From Treponema sp. (GTDB lineage: Bacteria; Spirochaetota; Spirochaetia; Treponematales; Treponemataceae): 5,939 nucleotides of DNA. Shown piece after piece: positions 1 to 5,939 of this stretch. The translations under genes and the position numbers were made by a program. The stretch is from NCBI GenBank assembly GCA_017421145.1, contig JAFOTA010000125.1:1-5939 (forward strand), read 5' to 3'. Position 1 is the first letter of the stretch, and every line of letters starts with the position of its first letter. A model generated the notes under the pieces. That model did not search any database. It saw only the letters and a program-made list of their open reading frames with translations, and had not been told where the DNA came from.

Positions 1-988
1 GGCGGAAACGTCCCTGCTTTCCTTTGAGAAGATCTGATATTGATTTGAGAGGCCTGTTTGAAGCACCCCTGATCATGCGGGTCTTTCTCTTGCTGTTGTC
101 AAAAAGAGCGTCCACTGCATCCTGGAGCATACGTTTTTCGCTGCGGATGATGATGTCCGGAGCAAAAAGCGCCTCAAGCCTCTTCAAGCGGTTGTTCCTG
201 TTGATTACGCGACGGTAGAGGTCATTCAAATCTGATGTGGCGAACCTTCCACCCTCCAGCTGTACCATAGGGCGCAGATCCGGCGGAATGACCGGGATTA
301 CGTCGAGAATCATCCAGCTCGGCTTGTTACCTGAGCGGCGGAAATCTTCTATTATCTCAATCCTTTTGAGGGTTCTCTTGTCAACTTTCTTTCCCTTTTC
401 GCGCATTACGTTGCGGAGCTTTTCAGCCTCTGAATCAAGGTCAAGGTTTTCAAGGAGAATCTTTATTGCTTCTGCACCCATCTCGGCCTGGAATGAATCG
501 CCGTAACGCTCTTTTGCGCTTAGGTACTCATCTTCGGTCAGGAGAGAATTCTTTTCGAGAGTAGTGCTGCCCGGATCAATCACGATGTACTTTTCATAGT
601 ACAGGATGTTGCGGAGCTGGCTCATCTGCAGGTCGAGAAGAAGTCCCATGCGTGTCGGAGTAGAATGGTAGTACCAGATGTGGCTTACAGGTGCGGCAAG
701 CTCAATGTGTCCGGTTCTTTCACGGCGTACCTTGAAGTGCGTTACCTCAACACCACAGCGGTCGCAGATCACACCCTTGTAGCGGATGCTCTTGAACTTA
801 CCGCAGTAGCACTCCCATTCCTTTGTGGTTCCGAATATTTTTTCACAGAACAGACCGTCGCGCTCAGGGCGGAGTGTCCTATAGTTGATCGTCTCCGGCT
901 TTTTTACTTCACCGTATGACCAGGCACGGATGTTTTCCGGGGAAGCCAGTTTTATCTTAAGGCTTGCAAAATCCTGAATATCACGCAT
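1..988 (-). CDS. rpoC: RNA polymerase subunit beta' (RpoC), N-terminal 329 codons, 3' end beyond window
   Basis: This is the beta' subunit of RNA polymerase, which with beta forms the active-site cleft and clamp. The frame is open from ATG at 988 to the window edge with no stop or frameshift. The protein begins [20 protein letters not shown], a typical RpoC N-terminus. A zinc ribbon follows, with Cys60, Cys62, Cys75 and Cys78 (ECYCGKF and [10 protein letters not shown]). The clamp-helix coiled coil that binds sigma region 2 starts near residue 259 ([13 protein letters not shown], then [14 protein letters not shown]). The rudder and the start of switch 2 follow at about 300-329 ([20 protein letters not shown]). 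The catalytic NADFDGD motif lies downstream of the window, so activity cannot be judged here. The start is fixed by an AGGAGGA Shine-Dalgarno sequence 5 nt upstream. The gene overlaps the end of rpoB by 8 nt (ATGCGTGA), which suggests translational coupling. Identification is essentially certain. Confidence 0.98.
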   Translation of the reverse strand, partial: MRDIQDFASLKIKLASPENIRAWSYGEVKKPETINYRTLRPERDGLFCEKIFGTTKEWECYCGKFKSIRYKGVICDRCGVEVTHFKVRRERTGHIELAAPVSHIWYYHSTPTRMGLLLDLQMSQLRNILYYEKYIVIDPGSTTLEKNSLLTEDEYLSAKERYGDSFQAEMGAEAIKILLENLDLDSEAEKLRNVMREKGKKVDKRTLKRIEIIEDFRRSGNKPSWMILDVIPVIPPDLRPMVQLEGGRFATSDLNDLYRRVINRNNRLKRLEALFAPDIIIRSEKRMLQDAVDALFDNSKRKTRMIRGASNRPLKSISDLLKGKQGRFR

Positions 989-3900
989 TCTCATCCTCCT
1001 TATCAAAACCAGCACCCTGCTTGTCGATCAGTTCCTGGTCACGTTCGGTAAGGGCAATCTGCTTTCCCTTGTCATCATAAATCGTAAAGTCGAGCGCAAG
1101 ACCACGGAGTTCCTGCACAAGAACGTTGAATGATTCCGGCACACCGATCGGAGCGCTTGGGTCACCCTTGACTATTGCTTCGTAGACCTTTGAGCGTCCG
1201 TTCATGTCGTCGGATTTGATTGTCATCATTTCCTGGAGAGTATTGGCTGCACCGTATGCTTCCAATGCCCATACTTCCATTTCTCCAAGACGCTGGCCTC
1301 CGAACTGGGCTTTTCCTCCCAACGGCTGCTGAGTGACCAGAGAATAAGGTCCTGTTGAACGGGCATGCATCTTGTCATCGACCAAGTGGTGAAGTTTCAT
1401 GAAGTAGATTACGCCGACAAAAATCGGGTTCACGAAATATTCACCTGTATATCCGTCATGCACCATCTGGCGGCAGTCCTTTGAAAGACCGGCTTCCGCA
1501 AGCTTTTCTGCAATCTGCTCCTGTGAAGGTGTCTGGAAAGCCGGTGAATCATAGAACTCACCGAGAACTTTTCCTGCGCGTCCAAGCTCGGATTCCATTA
1601 TCTGACCGATGTTCATACGGGATGGAACACCAAGAGGATTCAGACAAACGTCAAGAGGAGTTCCGTCATCAAGATACGGCATGTCCTCTACCGGAAGAAT
1701 GCGGGCAACGACACCCTTGTTTCCGTGGCGGCCGGCCATCTTGTCTCCGACGACCAGCTTTCTCTTGTCCGCAATCAAAATCTTTATTCTTTCGCTGACT
1801 CCAGGAGGAAGCTCATCACCTTCTTTGCGAGTAAGCTGCTCTACTCCGACTACGACACCCTGCACTCCATGTGGAAGCTTGAGCGAAGTATCGCGGACAT
1901 CCCTTGACTTTTCACCGAAGATTGCGTTCAAAAGCTTGAACTCAGGTGTATTTTCGGTTTCGCTCTTAGGAGTGACCTTTCCGACGAGTATGTCTCCTGA
2001 ATGGACTTTCGCACCGATGTGTACGATACCGTTGGAATCCAGGTTGTCAAGCATCCTTTCAGGCTGGTTGGGAACTTCACGAGTGACCGTTTCCATACCG
2101 AGCTTGGTTTCGCGGACATCGACCTCAAACTCATGGATATGGATTGAAGTGTACATGTCTTCCTTTACGACCCTCTGGCTGATAAGGACGGCATCCTCAT
2201 AGTTGTATCCATTCCACGGAACGAATCCGACGAGAATGTTGCGGCCAAGCGCAAGCTCTCCGTTGAATGTTCCCGGTCCGTCTGCAATTACATCGCCTTT
2301 CTTGACCTTTTCACCGACCTGCACGGTAGGTCTCTGATGGTTACATGTATCGCTGTTGTTCTTCTGATATTTGAGGAGCGGATATTCATCAAGAGCACCG
2401 CCCTTGACTCCCGCCGGCTTGATTTTGATGAGGTCGCTTTCTACCCAGACCACTTCTCCGTCGCGCTTTGCCTTGACAAGAACGCCGGAATCCATCGCGG
2501 TCTTGCGCTCCATTCCTGTACCGACATGAGGAGGCTCCGGGAAAAGAAGAGGAACTGCCTGACGCTGCATGTTACAGCCCATCAAAGCACGGTTTGCATC
2601 GTCATGCTCAAGGAACGGAACAAGGGATGCAGAAACTGAAATAACCTGGCGCGGTGAAACGTCCATGTACTGGATGTCCTTTGCAGGGCGCGGCTGATAG
2701 TTTCCGCGGTGGCGGCTAGGAATAAGCTCGGTCGGGAAAGATCCGTCCGGTTTCATGCCTTCAGTCACCTGACCGACGTATACTTCATCTTCTTCGGTAG
2801 CGTCAAGCCACTTGACTTCCTGCGTCGCCTTTCCGTCAACGACTTTGCGGTACGGCTCTTCAAGGAATCCGTAATCATTTATGCGCGTAAAAATAGCCAA
2901 TGAAACGATAAGACCGATGTTCGGACCTTCAGGAGTTTCGATCGGGCACATGCGTCCGTAGTGGGTCCAGTGTACGTCGCGGACTTCGAATCCTGCGCGG
3001 TCACGTGAAAGACCACCCGGTCCCAAAGCGTTGAGACGGCGTTTGTGAGTAAGTTCCGCCAACGGGTTGCACTGATCCATGAACTGTGAAAGCTGTGATG
3101 AACCGAAGAATTCCTTTACGCCTGAAATGATCGGCTTGTTTGAAATAAGGTCGGCAGGCTTCAGGGTATCGATTTCCTTCATGCTCATGCGTTCCTTTGC
3201 AATGCGCTCCATCCTTGCAAACGCAGTCTTGAACTGGTTGGTAAGAAGCTCACCGACAGAACGAACGCGGCGGTTTCCAAGGTGATCCTGGTCATCCAAA
3301 AGATCCTGATTGTTATAGACTTCAATCAGCCTCTTGATCGTGTTGATGATATCTTCTTTTACAAGGGTAAGCTCCGTTTTTTCCGGTGTGTATCCGAAAC
3401 GCTTGTTCAGCTTGTAGCGTCCGACACGTCCCAGATCATAGCGGCGGTCATTGAAGAACCAGTTGTTCAAATCTTTTTCGGCCTGCTCAACCGTAACAAG
3501 TTCACCCTGCTGCACCGCTGAGTAGACTTTTGAGATACAATCCTCTTTGCTCGGCTCGTCAACGATTTCCTGACCTTCCTTTGCGTAGAGGATTTCTTCC
3601 CTTTCAAAACAGTTGATGATGATCATGCTGTCAAGGGACTCGTTCTTTTCGGTATCGCTGTTCTTGTTCTTCCTTGTGTCGAATACTATGACGGTGATTT
3701 TCTCCACTTTGTTCGCTGCAAGGTCGTCCAAGTCGTGCGGATGGAGCTTGGTTCCGGCGCGGAAAAGTTTTTTCTCTTCACCGGTAGCCTCATCCTTCAC
3801 CATTACTGCACGTGCAAGCACTTTGTTGACAAGCTTTTCCCTGTCTTCAGCCTTTGCCGGCACTGAGATTTCTTCTGATTTATAGAAACAGTCTATGATT

Positions 3901-4541
3901 TCCTCTCTGGTTGAATATCCGTATGCACGCAGAAGGATCGTAGCGAGGATTTTCTTTTTGCGGTCAATCCTTGCATAGATGAGATCTGTCTTTTTCTGGT
4001 CGATTTCGAACTCAAGCCATGAACCGCGGTATGGTATGATGCGGCTAGAGCAGATTCCCTTTTCCTTCTTGAAAATAACGCCCGGAGAACGGTGAATCTG
4101 GCTGACTACTACGCGCTCAGCTCCGTTTATGATAAAAGTTCCGCGGTCGGTCATCAAAGGAATGTTTCCGATGTATACATCCTTCTGGAAAATGTGGCCG
4201 TCGCTTTTAAATGTCATGTTGATGAAGGCTTTGATTCCTACCTGATAGGTCAGTCCCTTCTTTTTACATTCAAGTTCGCTGTATTTGATGTTATCTTCAT
4301 CCAGGACATATCTTTCATAATCCAAAACCACATCACCGTTGGGGCTTTCGATCGGAAATGTAGATTTGAATACCGCCTCAAGTCCCTGGTCCAAGAGCGG
4401 TTCACCTTTATCAAGGCGCTCTTTCTGGATAAAACTTTCGAATGATGAAAGCTGGATGTCAATAAGATCGGGAAGCTCCATGAAATCCTGGATGTCCTTT
4501 CCGATGTACTTACGTTCGATTTTTTTTGTCTTCGCGAACAT
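981..4541 (-). CDS. rpoB: RNA polymerase subunit beta (RpoB), complete, 1186 aa
   Basis: This is the beta subunit of DNA-directed RNA polymerase. Residues below count from the ATG at 4541. Landmarks in order are RSPGVIF (151-157), a beta-lobe with a proteobacterial-like insert (about 225-350), rifampicin cluster I (480-507), cluster [15 protein letters not shown] (533-545), DANRALMG (648-655, substrate contacts), WNGYNYEDA with Glu782 and Asp783 near the catalytic centre, a flap-tip helix [11 protein letters not shown] (865-875), [12 protein letters not shown] (932-943, with the two RNA/NTP-contacting lysines 934 and 942), and the [19 protein letters not shown] clamp/switch region (from 1075). 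The protein is shorter than E. coli RpoB (1342 aa), mainly because the large insertion before the [12 protein letters not shown] motif is absent. A charged tail extends about 25 residues past the usual C-terminus. Asn504 replaces E. coli Ser531, the residue linked to natural rifampicin resistance in spirochaetes. The start was chosen because ATG 4541 has AAAGAGGT just upstream. A TTG at 4589 would add 16 residues but lacks such a site. Confidence 0.99.
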   Translation of the reverse strand: MFAKTKKIERKYIGKDIQDFMELPDLIDIQLSSFESFIQKERLDKGEPLLDQGLEAVFKSTFPIESPNGDVVLDYERYVLDEDNIKYSELECKKKGLTYQVGIKAFINMTFKSDGHIFQKDVYIGNIPLMTDRGTFIINGAERVVVSQIHRSPGVIFKKEKGICSSRIIPYRGSWLEFEIDQKKTDLIYARIDRKKKILATILLRAYGYSTREEIIDCFYKSEEISVPAKAEDREKLVNKVLARAVMVKDEATGEEKKLFRAGTKLHPHDLDDLAANKVEKITVIVFDTRKNKNSDTEKNESLDSMIIINCFEREEILYAKEGQEIVDEPSKEDCISKVYSAVQQGELVTVEQAEKDLNNWFFNDRRYDLGRVGRYKLNKRFGYTPEKTELTLVKEDIINTIKRLIEVYNNQDLLDDQDHLGNRRVRSVGELLTNQFKTAFARMERIAKERMSMKEIDTLKPADLISNKPIISGVKEFFGSSQLSQFMDQCNPLAELTHKRRLNALGPGGLSRDRAGFEVRDVHWTHYGRMCPIETPEGPNIGLIVSLAIFTRINDYGFLEEPYRKVVDGKATQEVKWLDATEEDEVYVGQVTEGMKPDGSFPTELIPSRHRGNYQPRPAKDIQYMDVSPRQVISVSASLVPFLEHDDANRALMGCNMQRQAVPLLFPEPPHVGTGMERKTAMDSGVLVKAKRDGEVVWVESDLIKIKPAGVKGGALDEYPLLKYQKNNSDTCNHQRPTVQVGEKVKKGDVIADGPGTFNGELALGRNILVGFVPWNGYNYEDAVLISQRVVKEDMYTSIHIHEFEVDVRETKLGMETVTREVPNQPERMLDNLDSNGIVHIGAKVHSGDILVGKVTPKSETENTPEFKLLNAIFGEKSRDVRDTSLKLPHGVQGVVVGVEQLTRKEGDELPPGVSERIKILIADKRKLVVGDKMAGRHGNKGVVARILPVEDMPYLDDGTPLDVCLNPLGVPSRMNIGQIMESELGRAGKVLGEFYDSPAFQTPSQEQIAEKLAEAGLSKDCRQMVHDGYTGEYFVNPIFVGVIYFMKLHHLVDDKMHARSTGPYSLVTQQPLGGKAQFGGQRLGEMEVWALEAYGAANTLQEMMTIKSDDMNGRSKVYEAIVKGDPSAPIGVPESFNVLVQELRGLALDFTIYDDKGKQIALTERDQELIDKQGAGFDKEDENA
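994..1000 (-). promoter_or_regulatory. Shine-Dalgarno sequence of rpoC, inside the rpoB coding region
   Basis: On the minus strand the bases at 1000-994 read AGGAGGA, a near-perfect match to the anti-Shine-Dalgarno sequence. They lie 5 nt before the rpoC ATG at 988. The same bases encode the last residues of RpoB (Lys-Glu-Asp-Glu), so the site is translated by ribosomes finishing rpoB. This decides the rpoC start and suggests coupled translation giving similar amounts of the two subunits. Confidence 0.9.
3021..3104 (-). other. rpoB: Rifampicin-resistance-determining region (cluster I) of rpoB with Asn at E. coli position 531
   Basis: RpoB residues 480-507 correspond to E. coli 507-534. They read [18 protein letters not shown] followed by [10 protein letters not shown]. 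The Asp516 and His526 equivalents are kept. Differences from E. coli are Cys for Asn518, Ala for Ser522, Leu for Ile524, Leu for Ile530 and Asn for Ser531. The Asn codon is AAC at 3032-3030. Asn at 531 is the documented correlate of intrinsic rifampicin resistance in Treponema and Borrelia. That this strain is resistant is an inference from that precedent. Confidence 0.93.
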
Positions 4542-4545
4542 TGTT

Positions 4546-4553
4546 ACCTCTTT
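4546..4553 (-). promoter_or_regulatory. Shine-Dalgarno sequence of rpoB
   Basis: The minus strand reads AAAGAGGT at 4553-4546, matching seven of eight bases of AAGGAGGT. The GAGG core ends 5 nt before the ATG at 4541. It selects this ATG over the in-frame TTG at 4589. Confidence 0.88.
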
Positions 4554-4623
4554 GGGGTTCTTTCGGTACCCTGTAACTGCTACAAACAAAAACTTTGTTC
4601 AGCACACGAAACAGAGTCCATGC

Positions 4624-4667
4624 AAAAACCGCGTCAACCGTTTCCGCATATTTGTTTTATGACGCAG
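4624..4667 (-). terminator. Candidate intrinsic attenuator between rplL and rpoB
   Basis: The transcribed strand can form an 8-bp stem, CUGCGUCA (4667-4660) with UGACGCGG (4636-4629), containing one U-G wobble. The loop is 23 nt and five U residues follow at once (4628-4624). The wobble pair forms only in the sense orientation; on the other strand it would be C opposite A. The long loop and short U tract suggest partial rather than full termination. That suits a site inside an operon whose downstream genes must still be expressed. In E. coli an attenuator at this location reduces rpoBC transcription relative to rplJL. Function here is inferred from structure and position. Confidence 0.55.
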
Positions 4668-4814
4668 AAAGCCTCAAAAAACATGCCCTTTTGAAGCTGT
4701 TTCTTGAAGCTTAAAAAACTCTATTGCATTTGCATTCAAGCAAACAATCCGGATCCCCGCAAAAGCAGTTCACCGGACAACCGCACGCCCGGAAAAATCT
4801 CCGGACCGGTCAAA

Positions 4815-5192
4815 TTATTTCTTGCTTGCCTTACCACCGGCTGCTTCGATGTCAGCGATGAGCTTGTCAGCATCAGCCTTTGATACGTTCTCAACCAATG
4901 TTGTCGGTGCGCTTTCAACCTTTGCCTTTGCATCACCAAGACCGCAGTTAAGAGCTGTCTTGACAACCTTGATAACGGCAATCTTCTTAGCAGCATCGAA
5001 GCTGTCAAGAGTAACTGTGAATTCAGTCTGCTCTTCTGCAGCTGGACCAGCGGCCGGGCCTGCAGCAACAGCAACTGGAGCAGCGGCTGTAACGCCGAAC
5101 TTTTCTTCCATTGCCTTTACGAGATCAGCTGCCTGCTGAACTGTCATGTTTGCGATTGCTTCGAGAATTTCATCATTTGTAAGAGCTGCCAT
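4815..5192 (-). CDS. rplL: 50S ribosomal protein bL12 (L7/L12), complete, 125 aa
   Basis: This is the stalk protein bL12, present as multiple dimers bound to uL10. It recruits and stimulates translation GTPases such as EF-Tu, EF-G and IF2. The sequence shows the usual three parts: an N-terminal dimerisation helix pair (1-33, with LVKAMEEKFGV), an Ala/Pro/Gly hinge (about 34-53, AAAPVAVAAGPAAGPAA) and a C-terminal globular domain (54-125, starting EEQTEFTVTL). Length is normal for the family. In the factor-binding helices the protein reads KTALNCGLGDAK (78-89) where E. coli has RGATGLGLKEAK, so several normally conserved positions differ. The start ATG at 5192 has GGAG 8 nt upstream and gives the standard N-terminus MAALTNDEILEAI. 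The stop is TAA at 4817-4815. It sits between rplJ and rpoB in the classic order. Identification is certain. Confidence 0.99.
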   Translation of the reverse strand: MAALTNDEILEAIANMTVQQAADLVKAMEEKFGVTAAAPVAVAAGPAAGPAAEEQTEFTVTLDSFDAAKKIAVIKVVKTALNCGLGDAKAKVESAPTTLVENVSKADADKLIADIEAAGGKASKK

Positions 5193-5200
5193 ATTATCTT

Positions 5201-5204
5201 CTCC
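5201..5204 (-). promoter_or_regulatory. Shine-Dalgarno sequence of rplL
   Basis: The minus strand reads GGAG at 5204-5201, 8 nt before the ATG at 5192, within the A/U-rich context AUAUGGAGAAGAUAAU. An A8 tract lies about 13 nt further upstream (5224-5217), leaving the site in weakly structured RNA. This fits the high translation rate expected for bL12, which is needed in several copies per ribosome. Confidence 0.8.
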
Positions 5205-5327
5205 ATATAAAATATGTTTTTTTTGTTGTAGCGGTCAGACAACTGTCTTCCGTTCCCTACATACATGTATCCACAGATAGTCGACAGCTATGCAGCCTAA
5301 CTGTGGTTGATGCCTTTACAGCATCAT

Positions 5328-5377
5328 CAGGCAAGCAAAGAAATCATGTTCTTTTTATGCCTGTTTTTTAATTTTTT
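5328..5377 (+). terminator. Terminator-like stem and T-run on the plus strand, antisense to the rplJ-rplL transcript
   Basis: On the plus strand CAGGCA (5328-5333) pairs with TGCCTG (5358-5363). Inside it AAAGAA (5337-5342) pairs with TTCTTT (5349-5354) around a 6-nt loop, separated by a 3x3 internal loop. Six T follow immediately (5364-5369), then AA and six more T (5372-5377). This has the architecture of an intrinsic terminator, but only for plus-strand transcription, and no plus-strand gene is known here. On the sense strand the same stem is preceded by A-runs and not followed by U, so it would not terminate the operon; it could still protect or mark an RNA end. The stem is exact, the function uncertain. 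Confidence 0.45.
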
Positions 5378-5388
5378 ACGAGGCCCGA

Positions 5389-5939
5389 TTATGCCTCTGC
5401 AGGTGCTGGAGCTGACTCTGCGGCTGGAGCTGCTGCTGCAGGACCTTCCTTTTCGAGTTTCTCCACATAAGCCTGCAATGTTGCGGCAAGCTGACGAGCA
5501 GGACCGTTGATTGCAGACATGAGCATTGCGATGAGCTGCTTCTTTCCAGGGAGCTTTGAAAGTGCTTCGATCTTTGCCTGATCCAAGACTTCCTTTTCAA
5601 CGTAAGCACCCTTTACAACCAATGCAGGAGCATCTTTTGCAAATTCAAAAAGAATCTTTGCAGACTCATTTGCATCTTCCTTAACCAGAGCAATTGCAGT
5701 CGGTCCAGAAAGATAGTCAGCAACGCCTTCAGTCTTCATTTCATCGAAAGCAATCTTTGCAAAGTTGTTCTTGAAAACCTTAAGGCTTGCATTCTTTTCG
5801 CGAAGCTTTCCACGGAGATTTGTAATCTGCTCCACTGTAAGTCCACGATAGTCAACGAAGATGAAATCTTCATATTCACCAAGAATCTTCTTGGCTTCTT
5901 CAATTGCCGCTTGCTTAGCAGGCTGAAGCTTTTTTGCAC
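5389..5939 (-). CDS. rplJ: 50S ribosomal protein uL10, 182 residues visible, 5' end beyond window
   Basis: uL10 is the base of the ribosomal stalk. Its N-terminal domain binds 23S rRNA next to uL11, and its C-terminal helix carries the bL12 dimers. The frame is open from the window edge, beginning AKKLQPAKQAAIEEAKKIL, to TAA at 5391-5389. Probably only a handful of N-terminal residues are missing, since the family usually starts with a short basic stretch here. Family landmarks are FVDYRGLTVEQITNLRGKLR (27-46 of the visible part), LKVFKNNFAKIA (52-63), LSGPTAIALV (76-85) and the bL12-binding helix GPARQLAATLQAYVEKLEKE (145-164). The protein ends in an Ala/Pro/Glu tail of about 18 residues, low in complexity and resembling the hinge of bL12. 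A GTG at 5835 (Val in VEQ) is internal and not the start. The family often regulates its own operon by binding the leader upstream of rplJ, which is outside the window. Confidence 0.97.
   Translation of the reverse strand, partial: AKKLQPAKQAAIEEAKKILGEYEDFIFVDYRGLTVEQITNLRGKLREKNASLKVFKNNFAKIAFDEMKTEGVADYLSGPTAIALVKEDANESAKILFEFAKDAPALVVKGAYVEKEVLDQAKIEALSKLPGKKQLIAMLMSAINGPARQLAATLQAYVEKLEKEGPAAAAPAAESAPAPAEA

Larger units (their letters stand above)
4542..4814 (-). other. rplL-rpoB intergenic spacer (273 nt)
   Basis: There is no gene here. In the transcribed direction the spacer starts with a GC-rich stretch holding five CCGG tetramers (4749-4809), including a 5-bp hairpin CCGGA-GAUUUU-UCCGG at 4804-4789. 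An AT-rich middle follows, with two copies of TTGAAGCT on the plus strand (4691-4698 and 4704-4711) and a TGCATT doublet (4725-4736). The candidate attenuator (4667-4624) comes next. An A/U-rich hairpin at 4603-4579 then precedes the rpoB ribosome binding site. I searched for a sigma70-type promoter and found no convincing -35/-10 pair; TTGACG near 4639 has no good -10 partner. In E. coli the equivalent spacer carries an attenuator and an RNase III processing site. Confidence 0.7.
5193..5388 (-). other. rplJ-rplL intergenic spacer (196 nt) with serial inverted repeats
   Basis: No gene is visible here. Several stems can form on either strand. One is a bulged stem at 5228-5260: GTAG/CTAC, CGG/CCG, then AGAC/GTCT around a 4-nt loop. 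Another is CCACAG/CTGTGG (5271-5276 with 5301-5306), enclosing a smaller ATAG/CTAT stem. A third is TGATGC/GCATCA (5308-5313 with 5321-5326). The fourth is the two-part stem at 5328-5363, listed separately. A 10-bp palindrome, ATACATGTAT, lies at 5261-5270. The spacer is clearly longer than the E. coli rplJ-rplL gap (66 nt). I found no convincing sense promoter for rplL. The structures could serve RNA processing or translational control, but this is inference. Confidence 0.6.

Noticed and set aside
665..919. Plus-strand open frame of 84 codons opposite rpoC
   Set aside because: It is antisense to the RpoC zinc ribbon region and has no family resemblance or ribosome binding site that I can support.
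1609..2202. Open frame of 197 codons on the plus strand, opposite rpoB
   Set aside because: It lies wholly antisense to highly conserved RpoB sequence and has a Ser/Thr-rich composition typical of an antisense shadow. I saw no recognisable domain, and it is best explained by the codon pattern of rpoB.
4542..4589. Longer RpoB starting at TTG 4589 (16 extra residues)
   Set aside because: The extra residues include the AAAGAGGT Shine-Dalgarno sequence itself, TTG 4589 lacks its own site, and [14 protein letters not shown] from the ATG at 4541 looks like a normal RpoB N-terminus.
4616..4644. Promoter for rpoB built on TTGACG (minus strand, about 4639-4634)
   Set aside because: At 16-18 nt spacing the -10 candidates (TCTGTT, CTGTTT, TGTTTC) are poor, and the TTGACG lies within the stem of the candidate attenuator.
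4736..5074. Second minus-strand frame of 112 codons overlapping rplL
   Set aside because: It is an out-of-frame shadow of rplL, low in complexity (Leu/Arg/Gln-rich), arising from the alanine-rich hinge codons.
5330..5350. Six-codon leader peptide (MISLLA) on the minus strand in the rplJ-rplL spacer
   Set aside because: There is no convincing ribosome binding site, no run of regulatory codons and no terminator on the sense strand to control; such a short frame is expected by chance.
5389..5835. rplJ starting at GTG 5835
   Set aside because: The frame stays open to the window edge and encodes conserved uL10 N-terminal sequence upstream (AKKLQPAKQ to FVDYRGLT), so this GTG is an internal valine codon.

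Overview
The window is a piece of the conserved rplJ-rplL-rpoB-rpoC operon, with every gene on the minus strand and transcription running from high to low coordinates. The proteins look spirochaetal, most likely Treponema or a close relative. The best indication is the RpoB rifampicin pocket, which has Asn where E. coli has Ser531, a signature known from Treponema and Borrelia. The beta-lobe insert and the missing second large beta insertion also fit. The assignment to genus is an inference from sequence memory, not from a search.

Layout in transcription order: 5939-5389 holds ribosomal protein uL10 (rplJ), missing only a few N-terminal codons beyond the window edge. 5388-5193 is a fairly long, structured spacer with several inverted repeats, one of which looks like an intrinsic terminator for the opposite strand. 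5192-4815 is bL12 (rplL). 4814-4542 is the rplL-rpoB spacer, with a CCGG-rich stretch just after rplL, a sense-strand stem followed by five U (candidate attenuator), and the rpoB ribosome binding site. 4541-981 is full-length RpoB (1186 aa). 988-1 is the first 329 codons of RpoC, overlapping the end of rpoB by 8 nt and starting behind a strong Shine-Dalgarno sequence embedded in the rpoB coding region.

The genes work together in gene expression. uL10 and bL12 form the ribosomal stalk that recruits translation factors, and RpoB and RpoC form the RNA polymerase active-site cleft. In E. coli an attenuator between rplL and rpoB lowers polymerase transcripts relative to ribosomal protein transcripts, and the candidate terminator here sits where such a device is expected.

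This is a core housekeeping region. I see no mobile element, CRISPR array, tRNA, rRNA or accessory system. The points worth a second look are the natural rifampicin-resistance residue, the candidate attenuator, the structured rplJ-rplL spacer with its antisense-oriented terminator-like element, and unusual residues in the factor-binding face of bL12.
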